Assembly (NCBI GenBank): GCA_006937955.1
Contig: SSNP01000017.1
Location: 5,492,794-5,556,793 of the forward strand
Length of the DNA stretch: 64,000 nt
Origin: Pachypanchax playfairii
Lineage: Eukaryota > Chordata > Actinopteri > Cyprinodontiformes > Aplocheilidae
Direction of reading: 5' to 3'
Below the pieces are notes generated by a model that was given only the letters and a program-made list of their open reading frames with translations, was not told the DNA's origin and ran no database searches. The position numbers and the translations under genes are program-made. Positions 13,301 through 25,654 of the stretch are shown here, piece after piece (position 1 is the stretch's first letter; every line of letters begins with the position of its first letter).

Positions 13301-13807
13301 TTAATACAGATTTAAACCACTATGGTCACATGATATTATAATATTCAGTAAAACTTTTATAAGTTTTCATAAGACAAGTGAAACATCATGCAGGTGGGGA
13401 AATACTGGATATACAAGAGTGAGAAAAATCACATTATTTTACGGGATTGGTTAAACAAATTTCCCCACAAGGAGCCTTAAATCTCCTGACTGACGCAGGT
13501 GTGTGCAACGTGTTTGTGTGCAGCTTATGTTTCTCTGTTGGTTTACATGCACCAGTTGTGTGTGTTTAACAGTGTGTAGCTGACCAGAGTAAAGGAGATA
13601 TATGAAGGTACCCGTCTCCATCTGGTTTCTGTATCACTCCATCCTTGTTGTCTCTCTGGGAATTTCATCAGTCAGGAAACTGAATAAACTACATTTTGCT
13701 CTCTGTCAGTGTTTCTACAGCTCCAGAAGACGTGATCGTTCACTTGAAACAACGTCCTGCTTCGACCACAGCAAGTCTCAGTTGATGTTTCTAACTAAAC
13801 CCATATA
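10400..13807. other. Non-coding spacer
   Basis: No gene is supported. 10440-10700 is T-rich. 11380-11470 is GC-rich with a short GGCGGCGGCGG run. 12570-12579 is a run of about ten G. 12880-13260 is a mixed-composition island that could be regulatory. The open frames at 12491-12888 lie on both strands of the same G-rich segment and look like composition effects. Confidence 0.5.
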
Positions 13808-14003
13808 CAGTGGGGAAAAAAAGTATTTAGTCAGCCACCAACTGTGTAAGTTCTCCCACTTAAAAAGATCAGAGAGGCCTGTAATTTTCATCATAGGTAT
13901 ACCTCAACTATGAGAGACAAAATGAGGAAAAAAAATCCAGAAAATCACATTGTCTGATTTTTAAAGAATTTATTTGCAAATTATGGTGGAAAATAAGTAT
14001 TTG
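13808..14003 (+). repeat. Tc1 left terminal inverted repeat
   Basis: 196 bp matching the reverse complement of 15204-15399 except at two positions: A versus C at base 9, and C versus T within CAACTG/CAATTG. Such long repeats usually carry inner and outer transposase binding sites. Confidence 0.95.
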
Positions 14004-14023
14004 TTCAATAACAAAAGTTAATC

Positions 14024-15036
14024 TCAATACTTTGTTATATAACCTTTGTTGGCAATGACAGAGGTCAAACGTTTTCTGTAAGTCTTCACAAGGTTTTCAC
14101 ACACTGTTGCTGGTATTTTGGCCCATTCCTCCATGCAGATCTCCTCTAGAGCAGTGATGTTTTGGGGCTGACGCTGGGCAACACGGACTTTCAACTCCCT
14201 CCAGAGATTTTCTATGGGGTTGAGATCTGGAGACTGGCTAGGCCACTCCAGGACCTTGAAATGCTTCTTACGAAGCCACTCCTTTGTTGCCCGGGCGGTG
14301 TGTTTGGGATCATTGTCATGCTGAAAGACCCAGCCACGTCTCATTTTCAATGCCCTTGCTGATGGAAGGAGGTTTTCACTCAAAATCTTACCATACATGG
14401 CCCCATTCATTCTTTCCTTTACACGGATCAGTCGTCCTGGTCCCCTTGCAGAAAAACAGCCCCAAAGCATGATGTTTCCACCCCCATGCTTTACAGTAGG
14501 TATGGTGTTCTTTGGATCCAACTCAGCATTCTTTCCCCTCCAAACACGACAAGTTGAGTTTCTACCAAAAAGTTCTATTTTGGTTTCATCTGACCATATG
14601 ATGTTCTCCCAATCCTCTTCTGGTGCTCTCTAGCAAACCGCAGATGGGCCTGGACGTGTCCTGGCTTCAGCAGGGGGACACGTCTGGCACTGCAGGATTT
14701 GAGTCCCTGGCGGCGTAGTGTGTTACTGATGGTAGCCTTTGTTACTTTGGTCCCAGCTCTCTGCAGGTCATTCACTAGGTCCTTCCGTGTGGTTCTGGGA
14801 TTTTTGCTCACCGTTCTTGTGATCATTTTGACCCCACGGGGTGAGATCTTGCGTGGAGCCCCAGATCGAGGGAGATTATCAGTGGTCTTGTATGTCTTCC
14901 ATTTTCTAATAATTGCTCCCACAGTTGATTTCTTCACACCAAGCTGCTTACCTATTGCAGATTCAGTCTTCCCAGCCTGGTGAAGGTCTACAATTTTGTT
15001 TCTGGTGTCCTTTGACAGCTCTTTGGTCTTGGCCAT
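14024..15036 (-). pseudogene. Tc1-type DD34E transposase, frameshifted
   Basis: The enzyme would bind the inverted repeats and cut and paste the element at TA sites. The likely start is the ATG at 15036 (MAKTKELS). The N-terminal part (about residues 7-45) reads as a helix-turn-helix, then a basic RSGAPRK linker, then a second helix-turn-helix near RTTRKDL. The frame is lost at about 14623-14626, after FAREH, where a few bases not divisible by three appear to be missing compared with related transposases. Beyond this the other frame carries WSDETK (first D, codon 14590-14588), QHDNDPKHTA (second D, 14317-14315) and NPIENLW (E, 14212-14210), exactly 34 residues after the second D. The C-terminal part is intact to its stop at 14024. 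All three catalytic residues survive, so the single frame break is the main visible defect. Confidence 0.93.
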
Positions 15037-15203
15037 AGTGGAGTTTGGAGCGTGACTGTTTGAGGTTGTGGACATGTGTCTTTTTTACTGATAACGAGTT
15101 CACACAGGTGCCATTAATACAGGTAACGAGTGGAGGACCGAGGAGCCTCTTAAAGAAGTTACAGGTCTGTAAAAGCCAGAAATCTTACTTGTTTGTAGGT
15201 GAC

Positions 15204-15399
15204 CAAATACTTATTTTCCACCATAATTTGCAAATAAATTCTTTAAAAATCAGACAATGTGATTTTCTGGATTTTTTTTCCTCATTTTGTCTCTCATAGT
15301 TGAGGTATACCTATGATGAAAATTACAGGCCTCTCTGATCTTTTTAAGTGGGAGAACTTACACAATTGGTGGCTGACTAAATACTTTTTTGCCCCACTG
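15204..15399 (-). repeat. Tc1 right terminal inverted repeat
   Basis: Reverse-complement partner of 13808-14003, 196 bp with two mismatches. It ends CCCCACTG next to TA. Confidence 0.95.
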
Positions 15400-15401
15400 T
15401 A

Positions 15402-18400
15402 TATAAAATGTATGTTTGATTTCAGATTAAATACTTTAGCCAGTTGTGATATTTTGTAGTAAACTGAACACTCTTTAACTCTGGTGGTTCCTCAGTCATG
15501 ATACTTGGTTCCACGGTGCAGAACATCACTTCAGCCTCACCAGACTCTAACACATAAGTAGTTACAGGAGGTCACGATCTGCGCAGCGTTTGATTAAATG
15601 TTATCAGTCTGTTGTGTGTTTGCTTCGGACCGTGAATCCTGCATAAAACTGGGATGCTTGTTGCAACTAACTGGCTTTTCCAGTTCATTCCATATGGCAT
15701 GAAGTGATGTAGAAAATGAGCCAGATGAAGAGGATTAGGACCTAAGCCTTCAAGTCCTTATCATCTCCCATAGCACTGGAGTGTAACCATGGAAACAGGA
15801 AGTGAGAGACAAGCTTCCAAGTTGGCCACCAGCTTGTGAATGGGTGCATTCCTCAGCGGCAGGGTGTCTGCGGTGAGGAGGAGGGGCAGCGAGTGTGTTT
15901 ACATCAAAAAGCTCCACACAAATAGTAACTTCTGCTGTTTTAAGGACTTCCTGTCGCTAGGTATTCCACATAACAGTTGTTAAATAAACAATCATTTTCC
16001 CATTGGGGCTATCTTATTTACAGTCAAGCGGGGTCTGCTGCGGGTTCAATCAGGGACCCTGCCATGTGGATTTTAAAACCCCAGACTGGAGTCATGAAGC
16101 TGTTACAGGTCACCACACTCTCTTTCACTTCCACCCCGACTGGCCATATAATGTTCACACACTTCAGCTCAGCCTGAATTCAGCGTGTTTTTCTTTCAGG
16201 CCAGACTGAAGTGCAGTGACCACTCCTGGTTTTGTTTTGTTGAGGGCCGTGCATGTGCTCCTCTCACATTTCAATGATTCCCAGCCGAAACTATGATCGC
16301 TCAGTGTGTTAAAACAAAGCAAATAACCAGAAGATTTAAAGAGGATTTCCACATGTTAGTTATTTATATCTCTGCAGGTTTCTTGACATTTATTCATTGT
16401 TTATTTTCTAATGTGACAATTTATTTTTTAGATATTTTTTAGCTTATGCAGCTAATTTATTTATTTTTCCTTGTTGATGTTTTTTCTGGTGGTTTTTGGA
16501 ATAATTATTTATTGTATCTCAATAAAAATCTATTCTAAGGACCAAGACTGATAACTTTACACAACTTTGTAACTCCTTAGTGTTTTCTAAAATAAATCAC
16601 AAAGTCTTCTTGAAAAAATTTAACTATGAAACCCTAATTTGACTTTAACATAATTTTTGGATATTCTGGATTCCAGTTTTGCAACATCATTCCAACCTCT
16701 CATTGTACGATTTACTTTTAGATTTCTAGATTTGGAAATGCTTTTTAAAGTTATTTCACACCTGAAACACTTTCTAAAGAGAAGTTGAAATGTTTTATGT
16801 TTTCCCATGTGCCAGTGTTTTCTTGTGTGTTCCACATTGAATGACAAAAGATAAGAACCTCTAAAGACATAACTAGAACTTGTTGCTGTGAATCTGTGGA
16901 GATCTGCATCAGTAATCTACTGAGAAAAGGTCACAGATTAGTGCGGGGATATAAAATTCATCCCGTCTACAGACAGACACGAACATACGTTTGTGTATCG
17001 GAACACAAGAGAATCGCAGATACACAAACATCTTCCAGCTGGCGTTGTCAATAAGGACGCCATCCATCATGCTGCCTCAGTTTTAGACACGCGTGCATTC
17101 CTCTCAGCAGATTTTTAAGATCACATTTGTCAGCTTGAAGTTAAGAGCATGCCCAAAATGTCTGAATGTTTAAACTTATCTCATTGTGGCCTTTGGAAAT
17201 GATTGGCATTCCCACAGGTGCTAAAATAATCCACAAACAAAGCTTTTGGTTTTCTGTGAGGTCGAGCGGTGATGTCAGAGAATCATTTCAGCTTGTTGTT
17301 GTTTTTGTTTATTTTCAGGGATATGAGCAGAGATTGTTTTTTTTAAAGTGCATGTTTTAACTTTCTATTTTTGCCCCTCATTTCTGAATAAAATGATTTT
17401 TGGTTCCAACTTTAGGATGTGAGTGTGTGGAGCCCTGCAGACATCAGCAGGGGGACTTGGTTGCACAGATCTGTTTATCTTCTCTGTTAATCCATGCTGT
17501 CTGGTGCATGTTTTGTTTTTTAGATCATTGCTGTATAATCAGCAGAACTGAGAATAAAAGACATTTGTTCAACTAAACCTGAAATATAGAATGTGACGAG
17601 CTGCGAAGGCCAGATGTGAAGAATCTGATGTCTTCATAATGATCTCTGGTTTTCCCTCCTCGCACTCAAACAGTCTCGTCCAGCTTTGTTCACCTTCTCA
17701 TTTTTCTCCCGGTCATGCCAGAGAGACGAGTTCTATCCGTGAACAATTCGCTCCATCCCACAGGCCTCTCATCCTTCTTGGCTTCATAAATCGTGGATCT
17801 CCTGGGACGGCTGGGTAGAGACAGTATGAGCCTGATAGAGCTGTCTTAAAAGCTCCTGTTTCAAATTACTTTTACTGGACCAAAGTCCACTTGACCTCCA
17901 AGATGTTTTCACATATAGATTCTGTCTCTCGTTAAGACTTGAGGTGTGTAACCGGACTGTAGACGGTGAGAGTCAGTACGTTAAGCCTGATGAAGTTGGT
18001 TTCTCTGTGCCTGTGGTCTCCAGATCAAGGCATTGAAAGGAGGTTTACAGCCCTGTTAAAGGTGATTAAAAACCTCAGTCTGAGGAGGCATATGTTTAAT
18101 AGGATGTGCTCTCCCACCGTTCCCTTAACTTCCTCTTTTGTTTTGCTGCTCAGATGAACTAGAGTCACTGCAGAGTGGTAGGAACACTTCAAATAACATG
18201 GAGTAAAAAAAACTGGTGAAATTTAGTGCAACTACACATGAAAATAAACCCAAATCTATTTAGAAAAGTTCAGAATTAGTAAATATTTTAGGAAATATCT
18301 CTAAATGTAAAATCTTGTTTGTAATATTTACAACAGCAACTTTAATCAGAGAAATTCAAACAGGGTCTTGTTGTGTTTATATAAAGCGTAAAGTGACAAA

Positions 18401-19370
18401 CTCCCAAACTGAACGTAATGTGGGTAAATTTATGAACAGATCAGATAACTTGAGGAAGAGAACATGACTGTATTTCATGTCTTGATTGTCAGAGTTGAAG
18501 GAAAAGTGAGCAGCCGGGACGAATCGGCTGAAAGAACGACGTCTCTCAGAGCGGATTGATGCTGCAGCGGGGACCCTCCAGACAGCTCAGGTTCTCTGCT
18601 GTGGTATCACACAGGAGGGAGAAAAGCAGAGCACCAACTGTTGCTACAGGTGTATATCATACCAGCCTTCTAAAAATGTGTGATAACTCCTCCCAGGTGT
18701 TCAGGGTGGATCTGCTAGCAGGGTCAAGCAGCAGAGGAGCGTGGCTAACACGACCCCGACCCAAAAACCAATCAGTCTCTATCGTCTCATCCTGTTTTTC
18801 TTTGTTTTCTTTTTTTCTGAAATGTATGTTGAGACAGAGGCCATGTTGCTGTTACAACACCATAAAATGCTTCGTAACCTCACAGATGATGTCTCATTTA
18901 GACTTCTCACACCTTTTTGACTTCATTTATGCATTAAAACACATCAGACCTTGTGAATCTGAAGGATCTGCTATGCAGATGCTGCAGCACATGTGGCACT
19001 AAGTTAAACTTCCTGCAACTCTTTCCAAAAAAACTTGACTTGAATTGTAGTTTATTTTATCATTGAATGATGTTATCTAATTTTTTTAGAAATGTTTGTT
19101 TTGTAAAGCAAAATCTGGGTTCACTAAGTCTTACTACTGATATTTATCGGGTCAGAGAAACTCAGATCGAGGTCATTCATGCTCTGGACTCTGTGTAAAT
19201 GTAGTGATTTATACATTTCATTAACCCAGATCTTTCCAGTAGAACACAAACACATCAGATACTCATTGGTAACCATTTTGAATTTGATAGTAGCAACACA
19301 TCCCAAGAAATAAAACATGGTGATGTTTATCATTGTGTAACATCCTCTCTTCTTTTAACATCTGTTTGTA
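15402..19370. other. Non-coding spacer
   Basis: No gene is supported. Islands with less AT bias and few long open frames lie at 15480-15960, 16010-16300, 17000-17300 and 17640-17850 and may be regulatory. The open frame at 18556-19002 (148 codons) has no splice context, no recognisable domain and a T-rich middle, so I do not call it a gene. Confidence 0.45.
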
Positions 19371-19374
19371 AACA

Positions 19375-20215
19375 TCTGGGATATGAGGAGAACAGCTGGT
19401 GGAGTTTCTGAAAAGGAATGTGGTCCCAGTTTTGTCTGATCCAGGATTCTAGCTGCTCAACAGTTCTGGAACTTTGTGGCTGGAGTTTTTTGCACGAAGC
19501 TTCAAATGTTTTGAGGAGGTCTGGACTGCAGGCAGGTCAGTTCAGCACCTGGATTAAAGCCACACTGTTGTGATGGTGCAGTATGTGGTTTAACATTGTC
19601 TTGCTGAAATATGCAAGACCTTCTCTGAAAAAGACGATGTCTAGCGTTTTATAAACATCTTCTGTTTTACATCTTTAAATCCTGATCCATCTGATTGTGG
19701 GTCACATGATGAACTGTGTTTGTTCCAGGCGCATTCTCTGAAGCTTTTGATCATATTATTCATTATAAAGTCCGGATCTAATAAAAACTTTTTATTTTTC
19801 ACAATTAATTTCACATTCAAGAACATATTTTTCAAATTATTCTTAAATTTTTAGACACATTTTGTTGCAGATTGGCGAACGTCTGCCCATCTTTACATTT
19901 AGGAGACTCTTTCTCTCTGAAATACTTTTAAACTCTGACATGTTACTGAGCTGCTGCCAATTAACACAAATAGTTTCAAATGTTCCTCCAGTTGTTTTTT
20001 AATTATGCCAATTAAGTTTTAGCTTTTTCTTGCATCTGTTCTGTTTTTTAAGATGTGTTGTTGCCCTCAAATTCACAAATATCTCATATTTTCAATGGAA
20101 AAGGTAAAATATCTCAGTTTCAGTATATAATAACGTTAAATTAGGAATAAAATGAGGGTTGATAAACTTTGCAAATCATTACATTCTGTTTTTATTTAAC
20201 ACAGTGTCTCTTCAG
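19375..20215. mobile_element. Degraded copy of a common fish DNA transposon
   Basis: Several stretches match, from memory, a high-copy fish repeat: GGTCTGGACTGCAGGCAGGT, CATTGTCTTGCTGAAATATG, ATTGGCGAACGTCTGCCCAT, TGTTGTTGCCCTCAAATTC and GCAAATCATTACATTCTG, all in the expected order. The expected terminal segment of that repeat (a GTTGGGAC-type end) is not preserved after 20205. No transposase frame survives. I am unsure of the family name, and the boundaries are approximate. Confidence 0.6.
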
Positions 20216-23200
20216 ACCTGATGATAATCTGGTTTAACACAAAAAAATAATAAAAACCTGCTGCAAACAAACATTTAATTAGCTCTGAAGTTTATTTATT
20301 CTTCTTACTGATTACTCTGTGGCTGTACGCATAGTTACACTAATGAAAGGCTTGCTGGCTACTGAATGATCTCTTTGTGAGATGAGAGTTGTCAAGTCAG
20401 AAAAATTTAGGAGATAATGAGATATTTGACTTTTGGATGCACGACGCAGTCATTTAGAAGTGGAACTTGTTTGTGGTCCCTTCTAGAGAAATGTCAACTT
20501 TTATAAAATATATTTGATTTTTTTATTTAACCTGCACGGATGTTTTATTATTTAGGTGTTGAATCATCCTCAAACAGGTTTTCCAAACAAACTGTTTCTA
20601 TTTTGAGGAATTTGCTCAGACTACATTTTGATTGAGGTAATCTTTTCTGTTTAATCTGTTTTTTGGATATTAAATCCAGCCTTTACGGCCCCAGTCTCGT
20701 CACCTCTGACCCCTCCTGTAATCCGCCTTTTCCATCAGCTCATTAAAACGGAGGACTTCACACCTCTAGCCATGTCGGGCCCAGCTGCGTCCCCGCGGTG
20801 CCCAAGCTGGCCCAAAGTGTCAGGAAAGGCTGCCGGCTTCACAGGCGCTCGACGAGCCAGCGTCTCTGATCTCTGCTAAAAGAGCTGTAAATCACAGCAC
20901 AAAGGTGATGGTCCAAAGTGCTCATTAAAACAACCAATAATAAATGTGGTGAGAATGAAAGGTTCTCCTTACCTGTCAAACTGGGCCGGTTAATGAAAAG
21001 AGTCTGTTGATTTTAAGTAACAACGAATGAGGAGAAAAGTGCTGGATGGAGTGTTACAACCGTTTAACAACACAGCAGAAGTCAAAAAGTTTCCCAACAA
21101 CAAGCGGCTCAGTGTTTCCTCTGATTGTAAAAAGTCTGATGTGTTCACAGTCACACTTTCAACACTTTCAGCATTAAGACTAACACAACATTTCCTTTGT
21201 TACATGGATCTAATACATAAATCAGCACCCAACTATAAACTACTATATCTGATTAATATCAAGATTATTATCAATCTGAAATGAGGAAGTTATGGACTAG
21301 CTGCTAAGTCTAATATCTAATAACATTAACTACTAATAATAAACTTCTGATCATATTTTGTAAAGATTTGTTGATCGTGAATCAGAAACACGCTGCTGAT
21401 GTGAGCTGATAACGTTTGGTGAACAACTATAGTCTCACTTATATACTTTTTCTTAAAGTAAAAGTTAAAAATGACAAAAGATCTTTAATCACATTATAAT
21501 TTAGGAAAATTTGGTTTGGTTTTTTGATAAATCCTCCAACCTTCTAAGTTTAGGATGTTATTTGGCTTTGAGGAACTCGTATTGAAATATTTTCTCTGTT
21601 TTTCTTTAAGATGAAATGACAAATCAATCACACAAATGATCAAAACCAACGCGACTTCAAAGAAGGCAGCAAAACTTTTGGAAAGTTGCATGAATTTAAT
21701 CTGAATGGAAAACTTATTTTTTTCATTTTTTTCTCTTTTTGTCTAACTTGAAATGAGAAGCAAAGATTAAAAGTTCACGACCACATTAATCCTGAAGCTC
21801 AGTAACTCACACAATCAGACAAACACGCTCGTATTTATTACCTGCACTGGCAAACTGCAGGAAAGCTAATATTGGGTTTGTTGGTTCTGGTGGATGTGAA
21901 AGAGTTCTCTTCAGACTGAACTCCACAGAAACATTCAGCATCCGTCCAAAGACGGCTTTCACCGAGCCGCCGGGGTCACAAAGAGTACCTGAGAAACTTT
22001 TCAATGTCTTTGTGTAAAAAAACAAACTTCATTTGTATTTCCTGCTTTGGACTGAGACATATTTACATTTTTTGTTTGTGCAAATGCAACAACATAAAGA
22101 ACATTTTCTGTTTTGGGGATGAAATGAGTGAAATGTGGATTTTGTGGACTGAGAAGTTGTAGAACCTCGGAGAGCCATCCATCAACTGCCTGTTGGTTTG
22201 GAAAAACATCATCTTACTTTGATAAATATTTTCTTTTTTTGAAATTAAAATAGATTGAGAATAACCAAGCAGAGAGGGAAGAAAGTAGAGAAGCCAGTCT
22301 TGACTGGATTAGGAGAGCGTCTGTTTTTCCTCTACATGTCAATGCACCCCTTGACCAGGATAGATAGATAGTGACGGCCTGCCAGTTGGTTTTCATTACA
22401 TCTCAAAAAAAAAGGAACATTATCCCTCCCCTTTCCTACCCCCTCTCATCTGAACACACTTTTCTCTCTGAAGTAAAGGTACAAAATTGCTCCTGAAAGT
22501 GAAAAAAAAGATTGCCAGAGGCGACTTTTTTCAATGTATTTTTCTAATATCCTCTTCAGACTTGAAGTCTCCTCCTGCTTGCCTTTTTTCTTTTAAGTAA
22601 AGCCCTGTCATGTACCCCGTGGGGGCTACACTGGAATGCTACTTCAATATAAGATCTGTACCTTTGCATTCTCTGTGATGCATGCCTATGTGTGTCCACA
22701 TGAGTTTCCACATAGGGGGGAGAGAGGAAGGTCGGGGGGGGAGATTTCAGTCATGGATATGGGAACAAGGTGGAACTGTGCTTTGTTTGTTGCCCTCTGT
22801 GCATACCACCGCAAAATTGAACAGCAATAAAATAAGGCACAGATGTGCGTTACTGGCTCGGACTTCAGTTGTCCGCAAGCTGGGTGGAGGCCCGGTCACA
22901 TGGCGTTAAAAGGTGGATGGTTCAACTCTGTCTCCTCCAGGCTTGTAATCTCTCCAACATGCTGCTCAGATGCCAGAAGATCCCGTATCAATAACCACAA
23001 GCAGAACATCACAGATCTCCTCTAAACAAGTCACATCGTGATGGACCAACTAGACCTGACTTACCTCCAAACCTCAGCAACCTCACCTTCCTTCAATCGG
23101 ACACCTGCTTTTTGAGGTGCAGTGAACTTTGACCCCGCAGTTTTAACACTGTCAGTAATTTCAGTTTTCTGGCTGCAACTTTTCCTCAAAGATGAAAACG

Positions 23201-23819
23201 TGATGCGCTGAGCAGAAACAGATTAAAATAAATATCTTTAATCAGGCTTAAACACATCGGGCTGCGGGGCATCGGGGGTGTTGTGAGGTACTGCTGAACA
23301 CGCCAGCTGCAGCCACGAGACGCAATCTGCCAAACTGCTGCTCTTCATTTTTGGTGGCGGTCGTCCAAGTTCAGACTGAAATATTTCAGCTCGTTGAGCC
23401 TCATTGTCAATAAAATCTTTCTCATCACGATGGACTTCCATCTGTTTTGTTTCTTCTTAGAAAAATGCAATGATGTGCGTTGATCCATAATGCTTTTGAT
23501 CTTCATTTACAAAGTCCATGTTGGCTTTTTAAATCTCCTGATTTGTGTTGTGTGATAACTGGGAACACATTCAGACGTTTTATTTATAAGAACCAGAAAG
23601 GACTGCGACTAAACGCCCAATCAAGATGGAACCAGAGAGGGTTTCTTTTAGTAGAAATGAAAATGAAAAGTAAGAATTTATTCAACGATTTATTCCCAAA
23701 AAGGATTTTTACTGTTCAATTCCAATTTTATTTACCTGAATTACCATATTTTAGGTGTTTTGTTGTTGCTGGTGTTAAAAACATTTGTCAGAAAAAGAAC
23801 AAAGAAAGCCAGAAGACAG

Positions 23820-24215
23820 AAAGGAGCATTTTATTCTGCAGCTTTTGCCAAGAGGGGAGGAACAATATGGGAACTGTTTTCAGCTCAGGACCCGGCAGAT
23901 TTTCCAGATAGCATATCTGCCTCTTTAACTCTGCCTAAAATGGTTTGCAAGGGGCCCAGACCCTTCAGCAAGCATCAGTCTGCTGATGCAAAGCAGAGCA
24001 ATTACAAATCCGGCCTGCTTGGACTCGGCATCACGAGACCACTATGTACGTGCCGTACTCTTATCTGCTGCAACGATAGGGATAAAGAGCAACAGGGCTA
24101 CTGAGATGGGAAACAGGATCACTCAAATGACATGCAGAGAAGTAATCTCCACACTAATCACACTAATTAGTTCACTCAAAGAGAAGTTAGGTCAGAGTAT
24201 TAGCCTTTAGACATC
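23820..24215. promoter_or_regulatory. Candidate conserved non-coding element
   Basis: About 400 bp of balanced composition with clustered motifs: CTTATCTG and GATAGGGATAAAG (GATA type), TGATGCAAAG (octamer-like) and AATCACACTAATTAG (homeodomain type). The two overlapping open frames here lack acceptor and donor sites. The appearance fits a developmental enhancer, but conservation was not tested. Confidence 0.25.
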
Positions 24216-24689
24216 CTTTTCCTTTAATCTCAGGCAGTTCGTTCAGTTAGTGGAAAACACAAGCTGAAAAAGCCTGATAACGATTTATTAATATTTATTC
24301 ATCTTTTTATTGGTTTGTTTCACTGAACAGACACAAAAACAGGAAATAAAATTATTCAAATTAAAAATCCTAATCCATTTTTGATGCATTTGTGTCGATT
24401 TACTACTCAGACAAGATTATATACAAAATAATCAGCAGTTTGCATCATATGGTTAACAAGCTGAGTTCGTACTGAACCTATTAACTCCGTGTGAAGTTGT
24501 AATCTGTTTTTAAGGATAGTGTAAAGCCGTGACCCCATGACAACATGTTTAGTCTGTCAAAAGCACCTTGAAGTGGATTCATACACACTCACTTAACACA
24601 CATAATAAATTTTAGGAGCAAACTCAGTTCGGGGTGAAGTAGTTATGTTCATCTTTGATGTGAGGAAGAAGAAGTAGTAAATGTGTGTC

Positions 24690-25000
24690 TGTCTTTGAGA
24701 GTCACTCATGCGAGCGCTGTGCACTGTGAGCCGAAGGGCCCGCGGGCCCCTCAGCTCCAGCAGACCGTCCCGCAGTGTGAGAGAGAAGAGCTGGAATCGT
24801 CCGAACCCCCTGCTGCAGCTCCAACATCTGCCTGCCCACCATATCCAATCAGAGGAGAGAGTCTGGAGCCGCGACGAATCTGCCTGTTCGCTGATCTTTT
24901 CAATGGATCCTGGTGGAGGGCCCGAGACAAAAGCCAACCCCCACCACCCCGAAAACCTCCCGCTGCAGCCACCCTCTTCAGCCCTCTGGCTTTGATATCT
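24690..25000. promoter_or_regulatory. CpG-rich block with CCAAT box, possible promoter
   Basis: The GC-rich segment includes GGGCCCGCGGGCCC (about 24737-24750), a perfect 14-bp palindrome, and a CCAAT box about 100 bp further right. Frames on both strands give short proline- or glycine-rich peptides with no recognised domain, and none ends at a clear donor. It may be a promoter or non-coding first exon; the strand is unknown. Confidence 0.3.
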
Positions 25001-25606
25001 TAGACCCCTGCATGGAGGAATAGCTTTCCCTGTTCATAAACACCCACTCACCCAACCTCCATTCACATAATCCAATAGATCATGACAGAAAAATAACATG
25101 GGCTCCAGTATCCTGGTGCTGTTGACACGTACGTCTGTGTTGCTCCCTGACAGGTTGTTTAGATTCTTCATAAACCGGGATGATGAATCTGAAATCTAAC
25201 TCATATCTCAGCCTCAGCAATCAGACCGTTTATCTTCTTACTCATCTCTTATCTGGACATTCTCGCCATAAGCAGAGATAAACCTGCACAGCCTGATGTT
25301 ACACAGTAGTCATGATAGTAGGTCTCCATAGCAACAGCAGTTCCAGATAATGAGACCACAGATATGTAACCTGTGGAGCATAAATCACTGCTTGTAAGGT
25401 TATGAGTTGAGGTTGGTGTTTTATTTATGAAAACAGACTGGAGCTAATGACCCGGTGAGATTCAGGTTTCAGTCTGAGCAGGCGGACGACACGACGATCG
25501 CTCAACATCTGGCGCAAGTTCAGAAGGTAATTATGTGATGAGTAATAGAGACAGAAGGAAAAGACAGAGGGCACCGGTGTATGTATGGCACAGTGGGTGC
25601 CCAGCA

Positions 25607-25608
<2 letters not shown>

Positions 25609-25650
<42 letters not shown>
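25609..25650 (+). repeat. Poly-G tract, 42 bases
   Basis: Uninterrupted run of 42 G. It is likely to form G-quadruplexes and to be unstable in copying and sequencing, so its length is unreliable. Confidence 0.95.

Positions 25651-25654
<4 letters not shown>

Larger units (their letters stand above)
13808..15399 (-). mobile_element. Tc1/mariner-type DNA transposon, complete ends
   Basis: The element is 1592 bp. It begins CAGTGGGG and ends CCCCACTG and is flanked by TA on each side (13806-13807 and 15400-15401), the usual Tc1 target duplication. The transposase lies on the minus strand. Both terminal inverted repeats are complete and differ at only two positions, which suggests a recent insertion or a young family. 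Because the transposase is frameshifted, this copy could move only with enzyme supplied from elsewhere. Confidence 0.97.
20216..25600. other. Non-coding spacer with GC-richer islands
   Basis: No gene is supported. Islands at 20690-20960, 22440-22850, 23820-24215 and 24690-25000 stand out from AT-rich flanks. The block at 24690-25000 is CpG-rich with a CCAAT box (ATCCAATCAGAGG, about 24844-24856) and could be a promoter, but open frames run on both strands and I cannot choose a direction. 22360-22375 holds a short GATA repeat. Confidence 0.4.

Noticed and set aside
18556..19002. 148-codon plus-strand open frame
   Set aside because: No domain, biased T-rich centre, no promoter or splice context.
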